A DNA stretch of 52,519 nt from Liquorilactobacillus capillatus DSM 19910 (lineage in GTDB: Bacteria; Bacillota; Bacilli; Lactobacillales; Lactobacillaceae): contig NZ_AZEF01000027.1 of assembly GCF_001434915.1 (NCBI RefSeq), forward strand, positions 1 to 52,519, written 5' to 3'. Position 1 is the stretch's first letter; each line of letters begins with the position of its first letter. A program made the position numbers and the translations under genes. This document shows, piece after piece, positions 33,517 through 42,512 of the stretch. Below the pieces are notes generated by a model. That model searched no databases. It worked only from the letters and a program-made list of their open reading frames with translations, and had not been told where the DNA came from.

Positions 33517-34488
33517 ATGGTAACCATTTATGATATTGCTAAACAGACAGGTATTTCTAAGTCAACGATCTCCCGTGTTGTGAGCGGTCATGGATACGTC
33601 AGTGCGGCTAAAAGAAAGCAGATCTTAGCTACAATACATCAACTCGGGTATGTACCAAATCAAACTGCTAAAAATTTACAGAAGCAGCGTACAAATACAA
33701 TTGGTTTTTTTTCTAGAGGTTATTATCCTTTAGTTGGAGAATTTATTAATATCTTTATCCACAGCGCCGCAAAGTATAATTATAATGTTAATGTTTATTT
33801 TATTACTAGTCCTCAAGATGAAATAGACAAATTAAATTTATTAATGACTAAGCAAATTGATGCCGCTTACATTTTAACGCGCTTTAATTCGTGGGATACG
33901 ATCGAATCCTATGCTAAATTTGGTCCACTCGCAACCTGGCAGCGTGTTGACAGTCCGCTAATTTACTCCAATTATGTTGATCATTATCCAGTTTACCTTA
34001 AGATCATCGCATATTTATATATGAAAGGGTATCGACAAATTGGACATGTTCTTTCAAATCCACGTAACGCTAACACAGTAGCGCGTCTACACGCAATTAC
34101 TACTTTTAGTAATAGCCATCATGATGTCGATCAGAGCTATCAACTTTTTTATGCTGAACAACCAAATGCCGGACAGGATGCTGCTTTAAAATGGATAGCA
34201 TCTGCTAAAAGGCCCGTAGTTTTGATTTTCTTTGCAGACTATGTAGCCGCTGAATTTAGTGCAACTTTACGGCAAAAAGGTTTTAAAGTCCCCCAGGATT
34301 GTCTTGTGATCGGAACAGACAATAGTCAGATCGCGCGGCTAATAGGGATACCAACCGTCGACCTATGTTTCCGCAGTCAAGCACGTAATGCTTTTACTTA
34401 TTTATATAACCAACTAAATCAACAACAGTTGCCTTTTGAAAAGCAAGAACCACGGCAGCTATTTAGAAAGAGCGAGCTAAAGCGTTAA
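33517..34488 (+). CDS. LacI family transcriptional regulator
   Basis: A 323-residue repressor. The N-terminal helix-turn-helix and hinge are typical: TIYDIAKQTGISKSTISRVVSG (about 3-24) and LGYVPNQTAKNLQKQRT (about 47-63). The remainder is a periplasmic-binding-protein-like effector domain ending in IPTVDLCFR. It is encoded just upstream of a GH4 6-phospho-glycosidase in the same direction, so it most likely responds to a phosphorylated beta-glucoside or related sugar. AGGAG precedes the ATG. A terminator hairpin separates the two genes. Confidence 0.92.
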   Translation: MVTIYDIAKQTGISKSTISRVVSGHGYVSAAKRKQILATIHQLGYVPNQTAKNLQKQRTNTIGFFSRGYYPLVGEFINIFIHSAAKYNYNVNVYFITSPQDEIDKLNLLMTKQIDAAYILTRFNSWDTIESYAKFGPLATWQRVDSPLIYSNYVDHYPVYLKIIAYLYMKGYRQIGHVLSNPRNANTVARLHAITTFSNSHHDVDQSYQLFYAEQPNAGQDAALKWIASAKRPVVLIFFADYVAAEFSATLRQKGFKVPQDCLVIGTDNSQIARLIGIPTVDLCFRSQARNAFTYLYNQLNQQQLPFEKQEPRQLFRKSELKR

Positions 34489-34581
34489 AATTGGAATGGT
34501 TATGGAACGGTAAAATAAACTAAAACATAACTTTTGATTGATGTAGTGACCACCGGCAGCTAGATTTCTGCTCTAACTTCT

Positions 34582-34612
34582 AGAGGTGATTCATTAGACC
34601 TCTTTATTTTTG
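34582..34612 (+). terminator. Terminator after the lacI-type gene
   Basis: AGAGGT (34582-34587) and ACCTCT (34598-34603) followed by TTATTTTT. It isolates the regulator from the downstream glycosidase promoter. Confidence 0.7.
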
Positions 34613-34622
34613 AATTTAAAGC

Positions 34623-34652
34623 TTGACCTGGGAACAATCCCATAAATTAAAC
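34623..34652 (+). promoter_or_regulatory. Promoter with palindromic operator before the GH4 gene
   Basis: TTGACC (34623-34628) is a good -35; TTAAAC (34647-34652), 18 bases on, is a modest -10. The palindrome TGGGAACAATCCCA (34629-34642) fills the spacer. It is a plausible operator for the LacI-family protein, although it lacks the central CG usual in that family. Confidence 0.55.
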
Positions 34653-34705
34653 TTAGGATGTACTTAAGATAATGCGGTCTAATTTTAATAATGGAGGGAT
34701 TCGAT

Positions 34706-36106
34706 ATGTCACATCAAGCTTTAAAAATAGTTACAATCGGCGGAGGATCTAGTTATACGCCCGAACTGATCGAAGGCTATATCAAGAGACAAGCTCAACT
34801 TGCAATTAAAGAAATATGGCTGGTTGACATCCCAGAGGGTGAGCAGAAGTTAAATGTTGTGGGCGCAATGGCAAAAAGAATGGTTAAAGCGGCGGGGTTA
34901 GACTGGGAAGTGCATTTAACGTTAGACCGCCGTGCAGCTCTCAAAGATGCTGATTTTGTTTCAACCCAATTCAGGGTAGGATTATTGGAAGCTCGTGTTA
35001 AAGATGAGAGGATTCCTGGCAGTTATGGTCTATTAGGTCAAGAGACTAATGGTGCAGGGGGTATTTTCAAAGCTTTACGAACTATCCCAGTAATTCTAGA
35101 TATCGTTAAGGATATGAAGGAACTATGCCCTAACGCATGGTTGATTAATTTTACTAATCCAAGTGGAATAATCACCGAGGCTATTCAGCATTATGGCCAA
35201 TGGAACAAGGTTATTGGGCTGTGTAATGTACCTGTTATGGCAATGATCAACGAACCGGCATTGATCAACAAGGAGCTCAAGGACCTAACTTACAAATTCG
35301 CTGGGATCGATCATTTTCATTGGCATCGTGTTTGGGATAATACAGGCAAAGAAGTTACGATGGATATTATCAATCAGATATATGCTGATAAGAATAATGG
35401 GTTACCTAAGAATATTTTTGACATTTCTTTCTTCCGTGAACAGCTTGAACAAATGAAGATGATTCCATGCGGTTATCATCGTTATTATTACCGACAAACT
35501 GAGATGTTAGAGCATAGTCTTGAAGAGTTTAAGAATAACGCTACTAGAGCTCAAGAGGTAATGCGGATCGAGCATGAGCTATTTACTTTATATCAGGATC
35601 CTCATTTAGATTACAAGCCCAAACAATTAGCTGAACGCGGCGGAGCACATTATTCAGATGCCGCATGTGAAGCAATCGCTTCAATCTATGCGGATAAGAA
35701 GACACATATGGTAGTTTCAACTTTGAATAAAGGTGCAATTCCTGATCTACCAAGTGACCACACTGTCGAAGTTTCTGCGCAAATTGGTGCGACTGGGGCT
35801 ATTCCCATGACTTTTGGACATTTTCAGCCCGCAGAACGAGGCTGGATTCAGTTGATGAAAAATATGGAATTAGTCATTACGCAAGCAGCTGTAACTGGTG
35901 ACTATGGGACAGCATTACAAGCTTTCATTATAAATCCATTGATTCCTAGCGGACGGCATGCTAAGAACCTGTTAGATGAGATGCTAGTCGCTAATAAACG
36001 ATATTTACCACAATTTGCGGAAAAAATTACTGAGTTAGAGCAACAAGGAGTTACTGTTCACGATCAAGTCGCTGCTGCTATTGATAATCAAATAGGTGTT
36101 CTTTAA
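34706..36106 (+). CDS. GH4 family 6-phospho-beta-glucosidase
   Basis: A 466-residue NAD+- and metal-dependent glycoside hydrolase of family 4. The NAD motif is TIGGGSSYTPELI (about 10-22); NFTNPSG (about 145-151) and GLCNVP (about 168-173, metal-binding Cys) are the GH4 signatures, with the metal His in IDHFHWHRV. The CNVP form and GSYGLLGQETNGAGG favour the 6-phospho-beta-glucosidase branch (CelF/LicH-like) over alpha-glucosidases. The substrate would come from a PTS encoded elsewhere. ATG 34706 follows GGAGGGA; the longer frame starts inside that site. Confidence 0.92.
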   Translation: MSHQALKIVTIGGGSSYTPELIEGYIKRQAQLAIKEIWLVDIPEGEQKLNVVGAMAKRMVKAAGLDWEVHLTLDRRAALKDADFVSTQFRVGLLEARVKDERIPGSYGLLGQETNGAGGIFKALRTIPVILDIVKDMKELCPNAWLINFTNPSGIITEAIQHYGQWNKVIGLCNVPVMAMINEPALINKELKDLTYKFAGIDHFHWHRVWDNTGKEVTMDIINQIYADKNNGLPKNIFDISFFREQLEQMKMIPCGYHRYYYRQTEMLEHSLEEFKNNATRAQEVMRIEHELFTLYQDPHLDYKPKQLAERGGAHYSDAACEAIASIYADKKTHMVVSTLNKGAIPDLPSDHTVEVSAQIGATGAIPMTFGHFQPAERGWIQLMKNMELVITQAAVTGDYGTALQAFIINPLIPSGRHAKNLLDEMLVANKRYLPQFAEKITELEQQGVTVHDQVAAAIDNQIGVL

Positions 36107-36568
36107 TAGCTTTAAATAAATTAATTGCAAAATTAGCTACAGTTGAAAAATATGCAGTATAAATCATTTTTATAGCTAATCTTAAAGAAGGTACTAGGTC
36201 AAATAATTTTTTATTTTGATTGAGTATCTTTTTTTGTTTAGTTAGTAAAAAAGATTATGGTTTTAAAATAGAAATTACGAACAAATAGTTAATTTTAGCT
36301 GTAAAGGAGTGTAGTTGATCTATAAGAATAGGTTCTTTAAAATTATAATCCGGAATTAACTAAACTAATTAAAACTATAACTCAAAAGAATAGTTATAAA
36401 TAAGTTTTTGATTTAATTTACGATTTATTTCTTAATCATTTTCAGCTACAATACGGATAGGTTGCTAAAGATTTTAGAGGTTTGCCCAATAGTCGGCTTA
36501 GGTGTCGCACAATCGTTTCTAGATTTTAAATCTTTAAGTACAATTATTTATGAGTAGGGGGTAGTGAC
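36107..36568. promoter_or_regulatory. Long AT-rich gap: terminator and possible structured corA leader
   Basis: GGTACTAGGTCAAA and TTTGATTGAGTATC (36190-36228) followed by seven Ts form the terminator of the GH4 gene. A TACAAT at about 36448 may start a corA transcript with a leader of roughly 110 bases. In it CTAAAGATTT (about 36464) can pair with AAATCTTTAAG (about 36528-36538). It does not match the M-box pattern. No ORF is seen. Confidence 0.45.
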
Positions 36569-37474
36569 ATGATACAGGCGGAAAAAATTGCTATTGGTTC
36601 ATATCACACTTGGCTTAATGTTGAAAAATCCACGTCTGAAGATATAGAAGTACTACAAAAAGAGTATAATTTATCGACTGAGCTACTTGAATATGTAACT
36701 GATATCGACGAACCAACAAACTATGATTACGATAAAGAAACTAACTCCCAATTATTTATTTACCATATTCCTTATAGAAACCAGCAGGGCTTTCTAACCG
36801 TTCCAATTGTAATTATTCTCATTGCAGACCAGCTGATAACCTTTAATCATTTTGATGATACAACAGTTAAACAGATCTTCACAAATGAAATTCTTAAAAC
36901 AGACACACCTAATATTGAAACAACTGTTCTTGAAATTCTTAAGCATTTAAGCGATATGTATCTTTTACCGATGCATGAGATTCGGCATCAGCGTAAAGAG
37001 TTAAATGACCTCTTAAGTACACGAGCTGATAATAAAAACTTGATCGCACTTGCAAGCTTGCGAAAAAGCTTGATTTACTTTGCAAGTGCCACGCGAAATA
37101 ATCAACATTTACTGGAAAACTTAACTGATAAATATTTTGGTCTACATTTCCGTGATGATCAAGTCGAATCATTAGTAGATGCTAAAATTGAGACTCATCA
37201 GGTGGATCAATTAGTTGAAACAGAATCGGAGATCGTGACTCAGCTGATTAATACTTTTGATACGATACTTAGTAATAATCTGAACTATATTATGAAAATT
37301 CTAACTATTTGGTCAGTTGTACTTGCAATTCCAACGATCATCACAGGTTTTTACGGTATGAATGTTAAATTACCGCTGGAAAACAATTCCTTCGCGTGGA
37401 TTGCAGTAGTTGTTATTACGCTAGCAGTTATTTACTGGATTATACATATTTTACGCTATCATCGTATTATTTAA
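36569..37474 (+). CDS. CorA family magnesium/divalent cation channel
   Basis: A 301-residue protein with a large cytoplasmic N-terminal domain and two C-terminal membrane helices (about 242-262 and 273-293). The loop between them carries GFYGMN (about 255-260), the CorA selectivity filter. The acidic loop after it is short. It should import Mg2+ or Co2+ as a pentamer. GTAGGGGG precedes the ATG. Its stop codon overlaps that of the convergent gene on the other strand (TTAA shared). Confidence 0.92.
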   Translation: MIQAEKIAIGSYHTWLNVEKSTSEDIEVLQKEYNLSTELLEYVTDIDEPTNYDYDKETNSQLFIYHIPYRNQQGFLTVPIVIILIADQLITFNHFDDTTVKQIFTNEILKTDTPNIETTVLEILKHLSDMYLLPMHEIRHQRKELNDLLSTRADNKNLIALASLRKSLIYFASATRNNQHLLENLTDKYFGLHFRDDQVESLVDAKIETHQVDQLVETESEIVTQLINTFDTILSNNLNYIMKILTIWSVVLAIPTIITGFYGMNVKLPLENNSFAWIAVVVITLAVIYWIIHILRYHRII

Positions 37475-38007
37475 TGTTCAAAAATAAAAGCTAATGACAG
37501 ATTTATTATGGCAAATAAGAATAGTACGGTACCGTTCCCAATACCAATAATTGCACTACGCGCAACTTTAAATCGTGCAGCGAGCGGATACGACAGAAGT
37601 AAAACAAGTAACATTAGACCAGCTAGAACAAATAATGAGCTATCTTGAAAAACAAACTTCAAACCGATAAAATGGGTCAAAACAATAAACGAAATCCATG
37701 GAGCAATGTCATCTGAACGTTTTAATTTTATTAAAATGAGAGCTCCAATCAGCGCGACGATAAATTCTCCAATAGCAAAAAGAAGGTACCAACCAAAATG
37801 AGTTGCGTTATTCAGAATTGAGGGCGCATCCCAGTTATAGTAGCTAAGAACTCCACTAAAAATACTAAGAAGTAAGGCCGCGCTGCTTGCTAAACCAAGA
37901 CCAAGCCGCCAGTTGGGCCTTGGTTTTTCTTGTGCCCAACCAAACCAGCAGAAACTAAATAAAGAAAAAATTGTACCTGACATAAGTTGATCACGTAAAA
38001 ACTCCAT
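37471..38007 (-). CDS. Multi-pass membrane protein, unknown function
   Basis: A 178-residue protein with about six hydrophobic helices and few charged residues outside KPRPNW (about 29-34) and KLKRSDD (about 94-100). No named family was recognised by eye; the topology resembles small YoaT/DUF-type integral membrane proteins common in Firmicutes. AAGGGGTG lies eight bases before the ATG. It converges on corA with overlapping stops and diverges from the trp leader, so it is a single-gene unit. Confidence 0.75.
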   Translation of the reverse strand: MEFLRDQLMSGTIFSLFSFCWFGWAQEKPRPNWRLGLGLASSAALLLSIFSGVLSYYNWDAPSILNNATHFGWYLLFAIGEFIVALIGALILIKLKRSDDIAPWISFIVLTHFIGLKFVFQDSSLFVLAGLMLLVLLLSYPLAARFKVARSAIIGIGNGTVLFLFAIINLSLAFIFEH

Positions 38008-38116
38008 TTGATAACACCCCTTACTTAAAAAGTATTCCGATTCTATCCGATCTCAATCTAGCATAGTGTTTAAAGCGCTTCAATATATTTGACTTTGATT
38101 TAAAATCTGTTTTTAC

Positions 38117-38145
38117 TTGACAGAGATTTAAATTTAAGGCACAAT
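38117..38145 (+). promoter_or_regulatory. Promoter of the trpB leader transcript
   Basis: TTGACA (38117-38122) and CACAAT (38140-38145) spaced by 17 bases; transcription would start near 38152, about 30 bases before the leader peptide. Confidence 0.7.
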
Positions 38146-38180
38146 AAGGACAAATTTTAAACGGAAAGGAGTATCATATC

Positions 38181-38222
38181 ATGAATCTTACTTTAAACAT
38201 TTGGCAAAGCTGGCATAGTTAA
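38181..38222 (+). CDS. Trp leader peptide (13 residues, two Trp codons)
   Basis: The ORF reads MNLTLNIWQSWHS and has a good ribosome site (AAAGGAG, 38165-38171) ten bases upstream. Two TGG codons at 38202-38204 and 38211-38213 lie just before the stop and just before a set of competing hairpins that ends in a terminator in front of trpB. This is the classic form of a leader peptide for ribosome-mediated attenuation by charged tRNA-Trp. Confidence 0.85.
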   Translation: MNLTLNIWQSWHS

Positions 38223-38224
38223 GT

Positions 38225-38378
38225 GTAAGTTTACCGCGATTGATAAAGAAAGATGCGTAGACTTACTTTAAGTTATTTAGTATTTAAAGAGAGTCTATGC
38301 TGATATGATAATTCTAACTTAAGGATATTATTTTAGACCGCATAGAGATTGACTATGCGGTCTTTGAGTATCTTTTTT
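38225..38378 (+). promoter_or_regulatory. Trp attenuator with competing hairpins
   Basis: Segment 1 (38225-38237) pairs with segment 2 (38254-38266) through GTAAGT/ACTTAC plus CGC/GCG. Segment 2 GCGTAGACT also pairs with segment 3 AGTCTATGC (38292-38300). Segment 3 TCTATGC pairs with GCATAGA at 38340-38346, which is the left arm of the terminator. The terminator itself is AGACCGCATAG/CTATGCGGTCT (38335-38363) with an outer GATATT/AGTATC stem and six Ts (38373-38378). A ribosome stalled at the Trp codons leaves segment 1 free, 1:2 forms and 3 blocks the terminator. A ribosome at the stop codon covers segment 1, 2:3 forms and transcription ends. Confidence 0.8.
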
Positions 38379-38423
38379 AGCACTAGACTCTCCCTATAAA
38401 AAAATAAAAAAGGGATTATTATT

Positions 38424-39629
38424 ATGGATAAAGCAATAAATAAAGGTTATTTCGGAGAATTTGGCGGACAGTATGTTCCAGACAAAGTAAAAAAAGCATT
38501 AGATGAGTTGGAAGAAACCTATGACAAGTATAAAAATGATCAAACTTTTAGAGATGAGTTGGCTTATTACCTCAAAGATTATTCAGGTCGAGCAACTCCA
38601 TTGTATTATGCCGAAAGTTTAACTAAATATCTTGGTGGCGCAAAGGTCTATCTCAAGCGTGAAGATTTAAACCATTTGGGGGCACACAAATTAAATAATG
38701 TTTTGGGACAAATCCTGCTAGCTAAAAGAATGGGTAAGAAAAAGGTAGTTGCCGAAACAGGAGCCGGACAGCATGGAGTTGCTACTGCAGCAGCAGCAGC
38801 TAAATTCGGTCTTGAATGTGAGATCTTTATGGGAGCTGAGGATGTTGAACGGCAAAAATTAAATGTTTTCCGGATGGAATTAATGGGTGCAACTGTTAAT
38901 GCCGTAACAGATGGAACTGCAACACTCAAAAATGCTGTCGATGCAGCTTTAGGATATTTTGCAGAACATCTTGATGACACTTTCTATGTCCTTGGATCAG
39001 CGGTTGGACCACATCCGTATCCAACAATTGTTAAAGACTTTCAGAGTGTCATTAGTCGTGAGGCTCGACAACAGATACTCGTAAAAGAAGGTTGCTTGCC
39101 AGATGCTGTGATCGCATGTATTGGTGGTGGTTCAAATGCTATCGGAGCTTTCGCTGAATTTATTGATGACAAGCAGGTAAGGTTAATCGGAGCTGAAGCA
39201 GCTGGCAAAGGTATCAATGATCCTGAAAATGCGGCAACGATGACAAATGGAACTATCGGCATTTCAGATGGAATGAAAACTTATGTTTTACAGGATGATC
39301 AAGGCCATGTTTTGCCAGCTTATTCAATTTCAGCCGGTCTCGATTACCCTGGTGTTGGACCCGAGCACGCCTTTTTAAAAGATACTCACCGAGCAGAATA
39401 TGTTCCGATAACCGATAAAGAAGCCGTCGCGGCTTTTGGATTGCTTTCAAGAACGGAAGGAATAATTCCTGCATTAGAGAGTTCGCACGCTCTTGCAGAG
39501 GCAGTTAAGCTAGTTCCAACTATGAACAAAGAACAAATTGTAATTATTAATATCTCTGGACGCGGCGATAAAGACGTCGAGCAAGTGGCTAATTATATGC
39601 ATATACACAATGAAGATAATGAAGATTAA
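38424..39629 (+). CDS. trpB: Tryptophan synthase beta chain
   Basis: A 401-residue PLP enzyme of the TrpB1 type. The N-terminus [13 protein letters not shown], the PLP lysine Lys89 in [19 protein letters not shown] (about 110-119), the phosphate-binding [10 protein letters not shown] (about 230-239) and the C-terminal SGRGDKD are all conserved. It condenses indole with serine to give tryptophan. No trpA or other trp gene is near, so it would use free indole or a TrpA encoded elsewhere. It is controlled by the Trp leader upstream. Confidence 0.95.
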   Translation: MDKAINKGYFGEFGGQYVPDKVKKALDELEETYDKYKNDQTFRDELAYYLKDYSGRATPLYYAESLTKYLGGAKVYLKREDLNHLGAHKLNNVLGQILLAKRMGKKKVVAETGAGQHGVATAAAAAKFGLECEIFMGAEDVERQKLNVFRMELMGATVNAVTDGTATLKNAVDAALGYFAEHLDDTFYVLGSAVGPHPYPTIVKDFQSVISREARQQILVKEGCLPDAVIACIGGGSNAIGAFAEFIDDKQVRLIGAEAAGKGINDPENAATMTNGTIGISDGMKTYVLQDDQGHVLPAYSISAGLDYPGVGPEHAFLKDTHRAEYVPITDKEAVAAFGLLSRTEGIIPALESSHALAEAVKLVPTMNKEQIVIINISGRGDKDVEQVANYMHIHNEDNED

Positions 39630-39718
39630 GTTATTCTCTCTAATCCGACCGGTTTAAAAAGAAGCTCATACACTCTTGGTAGAAATAAAGCGTCAAGTGA
39701 TTGGGAAGGAGTTTTCAT

Positions 39719-40234
39719 ATGAAAACGGAGCATGTTGTTGTTAAGCCTTATAATGATCGTTGGCCTTTAGAATTTGCAAAAATCCAAACATTTTTAAAGA
39801 AAAATATCGGATATTTGAGTCTACGAATTGAACACGTCGGCAGTACTGCTATCCCCGGCTTGAGTGCAAAACCAATTATTGATATTGATGTTGTTATCTC
39901 AGACTATACAAATTTTGAAGAGCTTAAACAGCATCTTTTCACTTTAGGCTATATATATGAAGGTACCTTGGGAATTCCAGACCGGCATGCTTTTAAATAC
40001 AATCCTGCTTCGAGCACACTTTTTTTACATCATTTGTATGTTTGCCCACTTTATTCAAAAGAATTGCTTAAACATCTTTTTTTCCGGGATTATTTACGGC
40101 AACACCCTTTGGCATGTAAACGATACGGAATGATAAAACAAGAAGCCGCTACGCTTTTTCCAAATGATATTGAAAGATATATCGCTTATAAAAAGGATTT
40201 TATTATATCTATTTATCAACAAATGCATTCTTAG
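39719..40234 (+). CDS. GrpB family protein (nucleotidyltransferase fold)
   Basis: A 171-residue protein beginning VVVKPYNDRWPLEFAKI, followed by RIEHVGSTAIPGLSAKPIIDIDVVI (about 39-63), the GrpB/UPF0157 signature with a nucleotidyltransferase-like GS...DxD pattern. HLYVCP (about 104-109) and FRDYLRQHP follow as usual. Function is unsettled; relatives were linked to CoA kinase fusions. ATG 39719 has AAGGAG upstream, so the longer frame from 39701 is not used. Confidence 0.88.
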   Translation: MKTEHVVVKPYNDRWPLEFAKIQTFLKKNIGYLSLRIEHVGSTAIPGLSAKPIIDIDVVISDYTNFEELKQHLFTLGYIYEGTLGIPDRHAFKYNPASSTLFLHHLYVCPLYSKELLKHLFFRDYLRQHPLACKRYGMIKQEAATLFPNDIERYIAYKKDFIISIYQQMHS

Positions 40235-40294
40235 ATATCATCCGCTTAGTTTTAGAGAATTAAATCCATTGCCTTCCCAGATAGGAGTTTAAAT

Positions 40295-41383
40295 ATGATA
40301 AAAAAGCCACAAATTTTGCAAAAGGGTGATAAAGTAGCAATTGTTAGTTTATCCTCAGGTATACTAGGTGAAGCTTTTTGTACTCATGAACTAAAGCAGG
40401 GTGAAAAAAGGTTGCGTGAAATGGGACTAGAGCCCATTTTCATGCCTCATTCTTTAAAGGGAATCACATATCTTAAGCAGCACCCAGAAGCACGGGCAGC
40501 TGATTTGAAACAGGCACTTTGTGATTCAAGTATTAGGGGTGTTATTTGTGCAATCGGTGGAGATGATACTTATCGGCTTGCACCATATTTGATGGAGGAC
40601 ACCGTCTTCAAAGAAGCTATTAGAAAAGATCCTAAGCTCTTTACTGGTTTTTCAGATACAACCGTTAATCATCTTATGTTTTATAAACTGGGGATGGGAA
40701 CTTTCTATGGGCCAAATTTTATTAATGACCTTGCGGAACTAGATAATCAGATGCTTCATTTCACAGCCACTTCTTTTCGCAATTACTTTAGAAAAGAACA
40801 ATCACTTGAAATTAAGGCTAGTGACTATTGGTATGAAGAACGAGTAGACTTTTCAGTAGAGGCACTTGGAACTAAGCGTGTTAGCCATAAAGAAACAAAA
40901 GGGTATGAAGTTTTACGGGGGAAAGGTGTAATTACGGGGAAACTTCTAGGCGGTTGTCTTGATAGCTTTTATGACCTTTTAACGAATGAAAGGTATCCTG
41001 ATGAGAAACAGTTGGTTGAGAAATACGGACTTTTTCCAACCATTGCAGAATGGCAGGACAAAATTCTTTTTATTGAAACGAGTGAAGAAAAACCAACACC
41101 GGTATTATATCAAAAAATGCTGATATTATTAAAAAAATATGGTCTTTTTTCAGCTGTAAAAGCAATTATTGTCGGTAAACCACAAAATGAGGTTTATTAT
41201 GCGGAGTATCAAAAAATTATCAAAGCAGTTACTGCTGAGACGGAGACACCAATTATATTTAATGTTAACTTTGGTCATGCTTATCCACGGACTGTTTTAC
41301 CCTATGGTCTAGAAGCAAAAATAGATTTTGATCAAAAAAGAATTTTTATTACTGAACCGTTTTTTGCAAATAACACCGAGTAA
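40295..41383 (+). CDS. S66 family peptidase (MccF / LD-carboxypeptidase-like)
   Basis: A 362-residue serine peptidase, longer than the S66 protein at 11282. It opens KGDKVAIVSLSSG, with ICAIGGDDTYRLAPYL (about 86-101) and the nucleophile Ser in TGFSDTTVNHLMFY (about 126-139). Glu is in LFIETSEEKP (about 262-271) and His in NFGHAYPRTVLPYG (about 331). MccF relatives cleave modified peptidyl-nucleotide antibiotics or muropeptides. Cytoplasmic, no signal peptide. A GATAGGAG site precedes the ATG and a strong terminator follows. Confidence 0.88.
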   Translation: MIKKPQILQKGDKVAIVSLSSGILGEAFCTHELKQGEKRLREMGLEPIFMPHSLKGITYLKQHPEARAADLKQALCDSSIRGVICAIGGDDTYRLAPYLMEDTVFKEAIRKDPKLFTGFSDTTVNHLMFYKLGMGTFYGPNFINDLAELDNQMLHFTATSFRNYFRKEQSLEIKASDYWYEERVDFSVEALGTKRVSHKETKGYEVLRGKGVITGKLLGGCLDSFYDLLTNERYPDEKQLVEKYGLFPTIAEWQDKILFIETSEEKPTPVLYQKMLILLKKYGLFSAVKAIIVGKPQNEVYYAEYQKIIKAVTAETETPIIFNVNFGHAYPRTVLPYGLEAKIDFDQKRIFITEPFFANNTE

Positions 41384-41390
41384 GTATTCA

Positions 41391-41434
41391 AAAAACATTG
41401 ACTGAGTAGAGATGTTCTAGTCAATGTTTTTTTG
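41391..41434 (+). terminator. Terminator after the second S66 gene
   Basis: AAAACATTGACT and AGTCAATGTTTT are perfect 12-base arms followed by TTTG. Confidence 0.88.
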
Positions 41435-41535
41435 TGTTTTCTCCAAGTTTTAGAAGAGTTATTTCTTTAAACGGTATGGTATACTACGCTTGATTGAATT
41501 AGTAATATATCTTATTGGAAGTAGGGGTTAGATAA

Positions 41536-42498
41536 ATGAAATTAGTTGTATTAGATGGTTATGCCTTAAATTCTGGTGATTTAAGCTGGAAAGAGTTTGC
41601 AAAACTAGGAGAATTAAAAGTCTACGACCGTACACCTTATACGGATACGGCTGAGATCTTAAGGCGAATTGGTGATGCCGAAATCGTTTTCACTAACAAA
41701 ACACCACTTGAGCAGCAAGTGATCGAGCAGGCCCCAAACTTAAGATACATTGGAGTTCTAGCAACCGGCTATAATGTAATTGATCTGGAAGCTGCTGCCA
41801 AAAAGAAGATTACTGTTACTAATGTCCCAGCATACGGGACAGAGGCGGTTGCACAGGCAGTATTTGCACTGCTGCTTGAGATAACAAACCAAGTGAGTTT
41901 GCATAGTAACGCCGTTCACACAGGCGAATGGACCAAGAATCCTGACTTCACCTTTAGAAAAACGCCTTTAATTGAATTATCAGGCAAGACATTTGGCCTG
42001 ATCGGATTCGGTAGAATCGCCCAAGCTACAGCTCAGATTGCCCATGCTATGGGCATGAAAGTTATTTTCTATAATCATCGTCCTAAAGAAATAAATAAAC
42101 CTTGGATAAGACAGGTACCACTGGATGAATTACTTGCACAAGCAGATATTATCAGCCTGCATATCCCCCAAACAAAAACAACGACCAACTTTATTAATCA
42201 AGAGAAAATTACCAAAATGAGAAATGGAGTTATTTTACTTAATACAGCTCGTGGGGGGCTTCTAAATGAAAAAGATGTTGCTGCTGCGCTAAATAGCGGC
42301 AAAATATTCGCAGCAGGCGTAGATGTTGTCTCAACTGAACCAATTAGTTCAGATAACCCACTTCTAACTGCTAAAAATTGCTTTATTACTCCACACATAG
42401 CATGGGCACCCGTTGAAACTCGGGAACGACTTTTACAAATATGTTTGGCCAATGTCAAAGCTTTCTTAACAGGGGAAACTAAAAACAACATTATTTAA
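41536..42498 (+). CDS. D-2-hydroxyacid dehydrogenase (NAD-dependent)
   Basis: A 320-residue oxidoreductase of the glycerate/hydroxypyruvate dehydrogenase group. The NAD motif is FGLIGFGRIAQATAQ (about 153-167). The catalytic Arg is in NTARGGLLNE (about 235-244), the Glu in STEPISSDNP and the His in ITPHIAWAP (about 286). It interconverts a 2-keto acid and a D-2-hydroxyacid; glyoxylate, hydroxypyruvate or a branched keto acid are all possible. AGTAGGGG lies before the ATG. It is ended by the terminator of repeat copy 2. Confidence 0.9.
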   Translation: MKLVVLDGYALNSGDLSWKEFAKLGELKVYDRTPYTDTAEILRRIGDAEIVFTNKTPLEQQVIEQAPNLRYIGVLATGYNVIDLEAAAKKKITVTNVPAYGTEAVAQAVFALLLEITNQVSLHSNAVHTGEWTKNPDFTFRKTPLIELSGKTFGLIGFGRIAQATAQIAHAMGMKVIFYNHRPKEINKPWIRQVPLDELLAQADIISLHIPQTKTTTNFINQEKITKMRNGVILLNTARGGLLNEKDVAAALNSGKIFAAGVDVVSTEPISSDNPLLTAKNCFITPHIAWAPVETRERLLQICLANVKAFLTGETKNNII

Positions 42499-42512
42499 TA
42501 TAGTACTAATTA

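Noticed and set aside
36300-36568. M-box (Mg2+) riboswitch before corA
   Set aside because: The conserved M-box segments were not found; only AT-rich weak pairings are present.
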